Assembly (NCBI RefSeq): GCF_009866765.1
Contig: NZ_CP019431.1
Coordinates: forward strand, 620,001-684,000
DNA from: Pseudomonas sp. S35
GTDB lineage: Bacteria; Pseudomonadota; Gammaproteobacteria; Pseudomonadales; Pseudomonadaceae
Length of the DNA stretch: 64,000 bases
Direction: 5' to 3'
How positions within the stretch are numbered: the stretch's first letter is position 1; each line of letters opens with the position of its first letter. The position numbers were made by a program, and so were the translations under genes. Below, one piece after another: positions 57,394 through 64,000 of the stretch. The notes beneath the pieces were generated by a model that was given only the letters and a program-made list of their open reading frames with translations, did not search any database and was not told where the DNA came from.

Positions 57394-58284
57394 ATGCCGC
57401 AGTCGTTAGCCACGCGTTACCCCCTGGTGCTGGTGCCCGGCATGCTCGGTTTCGTGCGCCTGGGGTTCTTCCCCTATTGGTACGGCATCGTCCCGGCATT
57501 GCGTGCCGGTGGCGCACAGGTAGTCGCGGTGCAGGTGGCGCCGCTGGATTCCAGTGAGGTGCGTGGCGAGCAGTTGCTGGTACAGATTGAGCGCATTCGC
57601 CGCGAGACGGGGGCAGAAAAGGTCAACTTGATCGGTCATAGCCAGGGCTCGCTGACGGCACGTTATGCCGCGGCCAAACGGCCGGAATGGGTGGCGTCGG
57701 TGACCTCGGTGGCCGGGCCGAACCACGGTTCGGAACTGGCGGACCACATCCACGCCCATTACCCCGCCGACGGCGCCAAAGGCCGGATCATGAGCGCGCT
57801 GTTTCACCTGGTCGCCTGGGTGATGGGCGTGCTGGAAACCGGCTACCGCGGGCCGCGCTTCAAGGCGGACCTGCAGGCATCGCACCATTCCCTGACCAGT
57901 GAAGGTGTGGCGCTGTTCAATCGCCAGTATCCCCAAGGCTTGCCCGAGACGTGGGGCGGGCAGGGCGCGGAGGTGGTCAACGGCGTGCGCTATTACTCGT
58001 GGTCCGGCACGCTGCAACCGGGCATCACGGATCGGGGCCGCAACCTGTTTGACGGTACCCATCGCAGCTGTCGCTTGTTCGCCCGCAGCTTTGTGCGGGA
58101 AAAGGGCCAGTGCGACGGCATGGTCGGGCGCTACAGCTCACACCTGGGCACGGTGATTGGCGATGACTTCGCCCTGGACCACTTTGATATCGTCAATCAG
58201 TCCATGGGGCTGGTGGGCAAGGGCGCCGAGCCGATCCGTCTTTTTGTCGAACATGCCCAGCGCTTGAAAGCGGCAGGGGTTTAA
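57394..58284 (+). CDS. Lipase of the LipA (family I) type without signal peptide
   Basis: Alpha/beta-hydrolase of 296 residues closely resembling the mature part of P. aeruginosa LipA (VLVPGMLGF, LDSSEVRGEQLL, KVNLIGHSQGSLTARYAAA). The triad is visible: Ser83 (GHSQG), Asp241 (CDGMVG) and His263 (LDHFDIVNQ); the two Cys of the family disulfide may be Cys226 and Cys240. Chosen start ATG 57394 gives MPQSLATRYPLVLV, so there is no Sec signal; a GTG at 57367 does not add one. No foldase (lif) gene is adjacent. Its stop overlaps the stop of the convergent transporter gene. Confidence 0.88.
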   Translation: MPQSLATRYPLVLVPGMLGFVRLGFFPYWYGIVPALRAGGAQVVAVQVAPLDSSEVRGEQLLVQIERIRRETGAEKVNLIGHSQGSLTARYAAAKRPEWVASVTSVAGPNHGSELADHIHAHYPADGAKGRIMSALFHLVAWVMGVLETGYRGPRFKADLQASHHSLTSEGVALFNRQYPQGLPETWGGQGAEVVNGVRYYSWSGTLQPGITDRGRNLFDGTHRSCRLFARSFVREKGQCDGMVGRYSSHLGTVIGDDFALDHFDIVNQSMGLVGKGAEPIRLFVEHAQRLKAAGV

Positions 58285-59159
58285 GCCGGGCGGCGCACAG
58301 GTGTGGTCCAGCGCTCTGACAGGATCACCCCACCCAAGGTCAGCAAGCCACCCACCAAGTGGTACGGCGCCAGTTCTTCCTTCAACACCACCGCCGCAAT
58401 CAACGCGGTAATCAACGGCAGCAGGTTGAAAAACAGCGTGGTACGGCTTGGCCCCAAGGTCTTCACCGAATGCATCCACGCCAGTGGCGCGAGCATCGAT
58501 GCCAGCAAGCAGGCGTACAGTATCAGTGGAATATTCGCCCAGCCCAGGTCGGCTTTGGCCGAGAACAGGAACAGCGGAAACAACACCACCACCGCCACCA
58601 GTATCTGCAAGTACAGCAACACCAGCGGCGGCAGGCGTAGCTGCCATTTTTTCAGCAGGGTGCTGTAGACCGCGTAGGCCAGGGTGGCGACCAGCATCAT
58701 GGCGTCACCCAGGTTGACGCCGTGTTGCAACAGCGCGCCCAGGCTGCCGGACGACACCACCACGACCACACCGGCAAACGACAGCACGGCGCCGGTGAGC
58801 GCGCCAAACGTCAGGCGCTGGCCGAGGCTGATGATCGCTGCCGTCAACGCCATCAACGGCATCAGCGACAGGATGATGCCCATGTTGGTGGCGCTGGTCA
58901 GGGACGCGGCGTAGTACGCCAGGCTCTGATACACGGCCATGCCAAGCACGCCGAGGACGACGATCTTGCCCAGGTTCGGACGAATTTGCGCCCACTGGGC
59001 GATCACCGGTTTGAGCATGAACGGCGTGAACAGCAGCGCCGCCAGCAGCCAGCGGTAAAAGCCGATCTGCGACGGGAAAATCGAGCCCACGGCCAGTTTG
59101 TTGACCACGGTGTTGCCGGCCCAGATAAAAATGGCCAGCAGGGGATACGCGTATTGCAT
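58281..59159 (-). CDS. EamA/DMT family exporter
   Basis: Ten-helix drug/metabolite transporter of 292 residues with two EamA repeats (MQYAYPLLAIFIWAGNTVVN and LGDAMMLVATLAYAVYSTLL). Start ATG 59159; the longer frame adds non-conserved residues. Family members export amino acids or metabolites. Divergent from the AraC gene with a 97-bp operator-rich spacer, so probably its target. Confidence 0.88.
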   Translation of the reverse strand: MQYAYPLLAIFIWAGNTVVNKLAVGSIFPSQIGFYRWLLAALLFTPFMLKPVIAQWAQIRPNLGKIVVLGVLGMAVYQSLAYYAASLTSATNMGIILSLMPLMALTAAIISLGQRLTFGALTGAVLSFAGVVVVVSSGSLGALLQHGVNLGDAMMLVATLAYAVYSTLLKKWQLRLPPLVLLYLQILVAVVVLFPLFLFSAKADLGWANIPLILYACLLASMLAPLAWMHSVKTLGPSRTTLFFNLLPLITALIAAVVLKEELAPYHLVGGLLTLGGVILSERWTTPVRRPA

Positions 59160-59199
59160 CGAAAGAAACCAGGTGTGTTGATGAGGCGCGATTATCCTC

Positions 59200-59254
59200 T
59201 GTCTGGATAGAAGCTTATACTTCGATCCAGACAAATCACCTCTGCATCCAGACA
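59200..59254. promoter_or_regulatory. Operator sites between the exporter and AraC genes
   Basis: TGTCTGGAT (59200-59208) is the inverted copy of ATCCAGACA, which then occurs directly at 59225-59233 and 59246-59254. The two direct copies are 21 bp apart, two helical turns, as for dimeric AraC binding. Confidence 0.65.
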
Positions 59255-59256
59255 AT

Positions 59257-60045
59257 ATGGCCAGACATACCGTACGTCTTGCGGATTTCCGCAGTCTCCC
59301 CAGCCCGGTGTACTTCCGGTATTCCGACTTTGCCCCTGACACCGAATGCACGCCGCACCAGCATTTCTGGGGCTCGCTGGATTACTCCGCGAGTGGCGTG
59401 ATGCGCATGGAGGTGGCCGGCAACCGCTTTATGTCGCCGCCGCAATACGCGGTGTGGATCCCACCCAATACCGAGCACAGCTCCTACAACGCCCAGGCGA
59501 TTGTCTATCACTCGGTGGGCCTGGCCCCGGCGCTGTGCAAGCAGTTGCCGCAACAGCCGTGCACCCTGGCGATCAGCGATATTCTCAAGGCGATCCTGCG
59601 TGACTTCGCCCGGCGTGACGTGAATATCCCCCAGACCGAAGCCGATATCCGCCTGGCCCAGGTGCTGGTGGACCAACTGCGGCAGGCGCCGGTCCACGAC
59701 GGTTTTTTGCCCTATGCCCGTCGTCCAGGCTTGCTCGGCGTACTCGAAGGTATGCAGGCCGACCCCGGCGACAATCGCCCGCTGGCGCAATGGGCTGAGC
59801 AAGTGCATGTGAGCGAACGCACCCTGGCGCGGCAGTTTGTGCGTGAGTTGGGCATGAGCTTCGGTGAATGGCGCCAGCGCCTGCGCTACCTGGCTGCCAT
59901 CGAAGCCCTCGACAGCGAACGCAGCGTGCAGCAGGTGGCGTTCGACCTCGGCTACAGCACCGCCTCGGCGTTTATCGCGATGTTCCAGCGCCATGCCGGT
60001 TGTACGCCGGAGCAGTATCGGCGGGCGAATATTCGCCGTGGATGA
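59257..60045 (+). CDS. AraC-family transcriptional regulator
   Basis: Regulator of 262 residues with an N-terminal cupin-type sensing domain (TPHQHFWGSLDYSASGVM, WIPPNTEHSSY) and a C-terminal AraC DNA-binding domain with two helix-turn-helix units (LAQWAEQVHVSERTLARQF, VQQVAFDLGYSTASAFIAMF). The cupin-AraC layout with an EamA neighbour is common in exporter regulation. The last operator copy ends two bases before its ATG, so autoregulation is likely. Confidence 0.9.
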   Translation: MARHTVRLADFRSLPSPVYFRYSDFAPDTECTPHQHFWGSLDYSASGVMRMEVAGNRFMSPPQYAVWIPPNTEHSSYNAQAIVYHSVGLAPALCKQLPQQPCTLAISDILKAILRDFARRDVNIPQTEADIRLAQVLVDQLRQAPVHDGFLPYARRPGLLGVLEGMQADPGDNRPLAQWAEQVHVSERTLARQFVRELGMSFGEWRQRLRYLAAIEALDSERSVQQVAFDLGYSTASAFIAMFQRHAGCTPEQYRRANIRRG

Positions 60046-60115
60046 AGATGTAACAGGGTTTGACTACACTGCGGGTAGGCTGCGCCCCTCGGCGTGGTAA
60101 CAGGGAGAAAACTCC

Positions 60116-60415
60116 ATGAAGATGTTGCGTATTCCGTTGTTGATGATGGGCCTGCTGCTGTGCTCCCAAGGCTTTGCCGCCACCGCCCAGCAAAACAAAA
60201 TGACCACCTGCAATGCCGAAGCCACCACCAAGACGCTCAAAGGCGACGAGCGCAAGGCCTTCATGAAAACCTGCCTGTCGGCCCCTGCCGCCAACGACGC
60301 CAAGACCCTGACCCCGCAGCAGCAGAAGATGAAGGATTGCAATGCCGACGCCAAGACCAAGGCCTTGACCGGGGATGCGCGCAAAACCTTTATGAGTACC
60401 TGTCTGAAGAAATAA
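60116..60415 (+). CDS. PsiF repeat-containing periplasmic protein
   Basis: Exported protein of 99 residues: signal peptide MKMLRIPLLMMGLLLCSQGF-A-A, then two PsiF repeats of the pattern CNAxAxTKxLxGDxRKxFMxxCL. psiF was found in E. coli as a phosphate-starvation-inducible gene; its role is unknown. An AGGGAG site precedes ATG. No Pho box was identified upstream. Confidence 0.92.
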   Translation: MKMLRIPLLMMGLLLCSQGFAATAQQNKMTTCNAEATTKTLKGDERKAFMKTCLSAPAANDAKTLTPQQQKMKDCNADAKTKALTGDARKTFMSTCLKK

Positions 60416-60457
60416 TAGCCCCAGGCCATAGAAGGCTGCGACACTCGCACACAGCCC

Positions 60458-60485
60458 TGTAGGAGCGAGCAAGCTCGCTCCTACA
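60458..60485. repeat. TGTAGGAGCGAGC palindrome
   Basis: TGTAGGAGCGAGC-AA-GCTCGCTCCTACA, a 13-bp perfect stem of a different REP-like family from the main one, 42 bp after the psiF stop. Confidence 0.8.
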
Positions 60486-60516
60486 CATCCGTTAACGCCG
60501 TTCGTTTTGAGGCTGT

Positions 60517-61530
60517 ATGCCAACGTTTTCTCAGCGTCATGTGTTGTTGCTGGCCAGCTACATCATCATTTTCGGCGGATTGCTGCTGGTACTGCCGCTG
60601 AAGTTGCTGCCCAGCCTGCTGGCCGGCCTGTTGGTCTATGAACTGGTCAACATGCTCACCCCCCAACTGCAACGGCTGATCGAAGGCCGCCGCGCGCGCT
60701 GGCTGGCGGTGGCGTTGCTTGGCACCCTGATCGTCAGCGTGCTGGCCCTGATCTTTGCCGGCGCCATCAGCTTCCTGCTCCACGAAGCGGAAAACCCCGG
60801 GGCGTCCCTCGATAAATTCATGGGCGTGGTTGACCGCGCGCGCGGCCAACTGCCGCCGTTCCTCGACGCCTACCTGCCGGCCAGTGCCGCAGAGTTTCGC
60901 GTGGCCATCGGCGAATGGTTGAGCAAGCACCTGAGCGAACTGCAACTGGTCGGCAAAGATGCCGCGCACATGTTCGTCACCCTGCTGATCGGCATGGTGC
61001 TCGGCGCGATCATCGCCCTGCAACGCGTGCCCGACCTGACCAAACGCAAACCCCTGGCTGCCGCGCTGTTCGACCGCCTGCACCTGCTGGTCCAGGCCTT
61101 TCGCAACATTGTGTTTGCCCAGATCAAAATCGCCGCGCTCAACACCGCGTTTACCGCCGTGTTCCTGGCCGTGGTGCTGCCGCTGTGTGGCATTCACCTG
61201 CCGCTGACCAAAACCCTGATCGTGCTGACCTTCCTGCTCGGCCTGCTGCCGGTGATCGGCAACCTGATGTCCAACACCCTGATCACCATCGTCGCGTTGT
61301 CGCTGTCGATCTGGGTGGCGGTGGCGGCGTTGGGGTATTTGATTGTTATCCACAAGGTCGAGTACTTCCTCAACGCGCGCATTGTCGGCGGGCAGATCAG
61401 TGCCAAGTCGTGGGAATTGCTGCTGGCGATGCTGGTGTTTGAGGCCGCATTCGGCCTGCCGGGCGTGGTGGCGGGGCCGATTTACTACGCGTATTTGAAG
61501 AGTGAGCTGAAGCTCGGTGGGATGGTTTAG
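60517..61530 (+). CDS. AI-2E (PerM/YhhT) family transporter
   Basis: Membrane protein of 337 residues with about eight helices: two near the N-terminus (HVLLLASYIIIFGGLLLVLP), a soluble insertion (90-150), and a C-terminal group including LFLVV-type segments and GLLPVIGNLMSNTLITIV, the family signature region. Members export AI-2 or other small molecules; substrate here unknown. GAGG precedes the ATG. Confidence 0.88.
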   Translation: MPTFSQRHVLLLASYIIIFGGLLLVLPLKLLPSLLAGLLVYELVNMLTPQLQRLIEGRRARWLAVALLGTLIVSVLALIFAGAISFLLHEAENPGASLDKFMGVVDRARGQLPPFLDAYLPASAAEFRVAIGEWLSKHLSELQLVGKDAAHMFVTLLIGMVLGAIIALQRVPDLTKRKPLAAALFDRLHLLVQAFRNIVFAQIKIAALNTAFTAVFLAVVLPLCGIHLPLTKTLIVLTFLLGLLPVIGNLMSNTLITIVALSLSIWVAVAALGYLIVIHKVEYFLNARIVGGQISAKSWELLLAMLVFEAAFGLPGVVAGPIYYAYLKSELKLGGMV

Positions 61531-61555
61531 GAGCAGTTGCGAGTTATAAGCTGCA

Positions 61556-61593
61556 AGCTGCAAGTAACAGCAAACCTGCTTTTACTTGCAGCT
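61556..61593. repeat. AGCTGCAAGTAA inverted repeat (second copy)
   Basis: AGCTGCAAGTAA (61556-61567) and TTACTTGCAGCT (61582-61593) form a perfect inverted repeat related to the one at 48102, again at a gene end. Confidence 0.8.
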
Positions 61594-61606
61594 GGACACG
61601 TGCTGC

Positions 61607-62875
61607 TTAACAGCCGTACCGCTTGCTAGCCTCAATCGCCAACCCGCTACCAATGCTGCCAAAGATATTGCCTTCCACATGCCGCGCATTCGGCAGCATC
61701 GCCGAGATGCTGTGGCGCAGCGCCGGGATGCCGCTGGAGCCACCGGTAAAGAACACGGTGTCCACTTGCGCAACCGTCACCGAGGCGTCGTTGAGCAATT
61801 GCGTCACGCTGCCGCGCACGCGCTCTAGCAGGGCGTCGATGGACGATTCGAACAGCGCCCGGCTCAAGTCGACGCTCAGGCCCGCTTCGATGCGGTCCAG
61901 GGCCACGTGGCGGTTGTCTTCGTGGGTCAGTTGGATCTTGGTTTCTTCCACTTCCATCGCCAACCAGTGCCCGGCGCGCTGTTCGATCAGCTTGAACAGG
62001 CGGTCGATGCCGCCGGTGTCTTCGATGTCGTAGCGCATGCTGCCCAGGGCCAGTTGGGATTTTTGCGAGTACACCGAGTTGATGGTGTGCCAGGTGGCCA
62101 GGTTCATGTGGTGGCTGGTGGGCATGTAGGCGCCGCTTTTCATGCGGCTGCCGTAGCCGAACAGCGGCATCATGCCTTGCAGGCTGAGCTGTTTGTCGAA
62201 GTCGGTACCGCCGATGTGCACGCCGCCGGTGGCGAGGATGTCGTCCTGGCGGTTGTCATTGTGGCGACGGTCCGGCGACAGGCGCACCAGCGAGAAGTCG
62301 GACGTACCGCCGCCGATGTCGACGATCAGCACCAACTCTTCCTTGGCGATGGTGGACTCGTAGTCGAAGGCCGCGGCAATCGGTTCGTACTGGAACGAGA
62401 TGTCCTTGAAGCCGATCTTGCGCGCCACGTCGACCAGGGTGTTCTCCGCTTCCTGGTCGGCCATCGGGTCGTCGTCGACGAAAAACACCGGGCGACCCAG
62501 CACCACTTCTTCGAACTCGCGGCCGGCGGTGGTTTCGGCGCGGCTCTTGAGTTGGCCGATAAACAGCGCCAGCAGGTCGGTGAACGGCATGGCCGTGCCC
62601 AGTACGCTGGTGTCGTGCTTGATCAGCTTGGAACCCAGCAGGCTCTTGAGCGAGCGCATCAAGCGGCCTTCGTAGTTCTCAAGGTATTCGTGCAGGGCCA
62701 GGCGGCCGTACACCGGGCGGCGCTCCTCGAAGTTGAAGAACACCACCGACGGCAGGGTGATCTTGTCGTCCTCCAGCGCGATAAGCGTCTCCTCGCCGGG
62801 GCGGATCCAGCCGACGGTGGAGTTGGACGTGCCGAAGTCGATGCCGCAGGCACGGGCTGGGGATGGGTTTTTCAT
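61607..62875 (-). CDS. yegD: Hsp70 family protein YegD-like
   Basis: Actin-fold ATPase of 422 residues related to DnaK but lacking the substrate-binding domain, like E. coli YegD. Start ATG 62875 (MKNPSPARACGIDFGTSNST). Nucleotide-binding motifs: phosphate-1 GIDFGTSNS, phosphate-2 VLIVDIGGGTSDFSLVRL, adenosine FFTGGSSGIPALR. Divergent from the DnaJ-like gene, which suggests a joint chaperone role without proof. Confidence 0.9.
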   Translation of the reverse strand: MKNPSPARACGIDFGTSNSTVGWIRPGEETLIALEDDKITLPSVVFFNFEERRPVYGRLALHEYLENYEGRLMRSLKSLLGSKLIKHDTSVLGTAMPFTDLLALFIGQLKSRAETTAGREFEEVVLGRPVFFVDDDPMADQEAENTLVDVARKIGFKDISFQYEPIAAAFDYESTIAKEELVLIVDIGGGTSDFSLVRLSPDRRHNDNRQDDILATGGVHIGGTDFDKQLSLQGMMPLFGYGSRMKSGAYMPTSHHMNLATWHTINSVYSQKSQLALGSMRYDIEDTGGIDRLFKLIEQRAGHWLAMEVEETKIQLTHEDNRHVALDRIEAGLSVDLSRALFESSIDALLERVRGSVTQLLNDASVTVAQVDTVFFTGGSSGIPALRHSISAMLPNARHVEGNIFGSIGSGLAIEASKRYGC

Positions 62876-63113
62876 GTCTATCGGGTTCCGGTCGAAAAAC
62901 GGCCGCGCAGTGTATGCCAGTCGAGCGCGGATGCGTAGGCCGACCATCCGTTAAATCGTGCTTGAAAGTGGGCAATTTGCCCCCACATCTGGTGCATACG
63001 GCCAGTGCCGATAATACTCCGACGCACCCCCAGGCCACATCACTCAACAGGTGCAAAGCAGCGCACGTTGTGCCCCGGGCTGTGCGATCTCGATTAAGGA
63101 TGGTGAACCGCCG

Positions 63114-64000
63114 ATGGATTTCAAAGATTACTACAAGATATTGGGTGTCGAGCCGAGCGCCGATGACAAGGAAATCAAGGCCGCCTATCGCAAGCTCGCG
63201 CGCAAATATCACCCGGATGTCAGCAAGGAAAAAGACGCCGAGTCCAAGTTCAAGGACGCGTCCGAAGCCTACGAAGCGCTTAAAAGCGCCGACAAACGCG
63301 CCGAATACGACGAACTGCGCAAATACGGCCAGCATGGCCAGCCGTTCCAGGGGCCACCGGGCTGGCAGAGCCGTGGCGGCTTTGGCGGCGGCCAGGACCA
63401 AGGGGATTTTTCGGACTTCTTCAGCTCGATTTTCGGTTCGCGCGGCGATGGGTTCGGTGGCGGCCAGCGCCGGCCTACCGGGCGTAAAGGCCAGGATGTG
63501 GAGATGCAGCTGTCGGTGTTTTTGGAGGAGACGCTGTCCACCGAGTCCAAGCAGGTTACCTTCCAGGTGCCGCAATACGACGCGTCGGGCCGGCATGTCA
63601 GCAACACCACCAAGAGCCTGAACGTGAAGATCCCCGCCGGTGTGGCCGACGGTGAGCGCATCCGCCTCAAAGGCCAGGGCGCGCCGGGGATTGGCGGTGG
63701 GGCCAATGGCGACCTGTACCTGATCATCAAGTTTGCGCCGCACCCCAAGTTTGAAGTGGAAGGCGAGAACCTGGTGATCACCTTGCCCCTGGCGCCATGG
63801 GAATTGGCCCTGGGTGCGGAAGTGGCGGTGCCGACCCTCACCGGCAAGATCAACCTCAAGGTGCCGGCCGGCAGCCAGAACGGTCAGCGCATGCGCGCCA
63901 AGGGTCATGGCTTGCTGAACAAGGCCGGGGAGCGTGGCTTCCTGTACGTGCAGCTCAAGGCCGTAATGCCCAAGCAGGCTGACGACGAGACCATCGCGTT
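63114..64000 (+). CDS. cbpA: CbpA-type DnaJ-family co-chaperone (3' truncated by window edge)
   Basis: J-domain protein with 295 complete codons visible. The J domain ([23 protein letters not shown] in [11 protein letters not shown]) is followed by a Gly/Phe-rich linker ([18 protein letters not shown]) and the two C-terminal substrate-binding domains. The zinc-finger region of DnaJ is missing, so this is CbpA. An AAGGA site precedes ATG 63114. About 15-20 residues should follow beyond the window; cbpM often lies next to it. The 238-bp spacer to yegD (62876-63113) shows no other gene. Confidence 0.93.
   Translation, partial: MDFKDYYKILGVEPSADDKEIKAAYRKLARKYHPDVSKEKDAESKFKDASEAYEALKSADKRAEYDELRKYGQHGQPFQGPPGWQSRGGFGGGQDQGDFSDFFSSIFGSRGDGFGGGQRRPTGRKGQDVEMQLSVFLEETLSTESKQVTFQVPQYDASGRHVSNTTKSLNVKIPAGVADGERIRLKGQGAPGIGGGANGDLYLIIKFAPHPKFEVEGENLVITLPLAPWELALGAEVAVPTLTGKINLKVPAGSQNGQRMRAKGHGLLNKAGERGFLYVQLKAVMPKQADDETIA

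Overview
The window is a chromosomal segment from a fluorescent Pseudomonas, most likely the P. fluorescens complex. Three things point there: the protein sequences, a gene order that follows the P. aeruginosa PA4941-to-PA4880 stretch (hflC-hisZ-purA, rnr-rlmB, rpsF-rpsR-rplI-dnaB, ygiQ, azu-nadE-pncB, amaR-amaBA with a branched-chain amino-acid transporter, ureEFG-desT, a bacterioferritin-like gene), and the many REP/REPIN palindromes with the core GGGAGGGGGCTTGCCCCC. The strain cannot be named from sequence alone.

1-16.4 kb is core housekeeping: the end of hflC, hisZ-purA, a chemoreceptor, a ferric-iron ABC transporter lacking its ATPase, two tandem tRNA-Leu(CAG) genes with duplicated promoter and terminator, rnr-rlmB, the rpsF-rpsR-DUF2232-rplI ribosomal operon and dnaB. 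16.4-20.4 kb is an accessory gene abutting dnaB. It encodes a 1331-residue protein with a dermonecrotic-toxin-type (DUF6543-like) body and a C-terminal SET-methyltransferase-like domain. ygiQ and an unidentified two-gene pair with toxin/immunity-like architecture follow (20.6-24.5 kb).

24.5-31.5 kb is a three-gene transglutaminase / ATP-grasp / alpha-E operon behind a sigma54-type promoter with an NtrC-like site. 31.5-38.7 kb holds a small charged protein, azurin with an ANR/FNR box, the NAD salvage pair pncB-nadE, and the lysine/pipecolate genes amaR, amaB and amaA. 38.7-44.2 kb is a five-gene branched-chain-type amino-acid ABC transporter behind a near-perfect sigma54 promoter. A 777-bp noncoding stretch after it contains a cluster of DnaA boxes.

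45-52 kb carries a YdfG-like dehydrogenase, a cation-diffusion transporter, an AGE-family epimerase, urease accessory genes ureEFG and hupE/ureJ (no structural urease genes here), a secreted NlpC/P60 protein, desT and a secreted protein with seven 14-residue repeats. 53-64 kb has an AsmA-family protein, a second toxin/immunity-like pair, a bacterioferritin-like protein, a leaderless lipase, an EamA exporter divergent from an AraC regulator, a PsiF-family protein, an AI-2E family permease, a YegD-type Hsp70 and the start of cbpA.

Two themes recur. Nitrogen control is suggested by sigma54 promoters at two loci plus transport, lysine catabolism and urease maturation. Accessory toxin-like genes are set into otherwise conserved core blocks.
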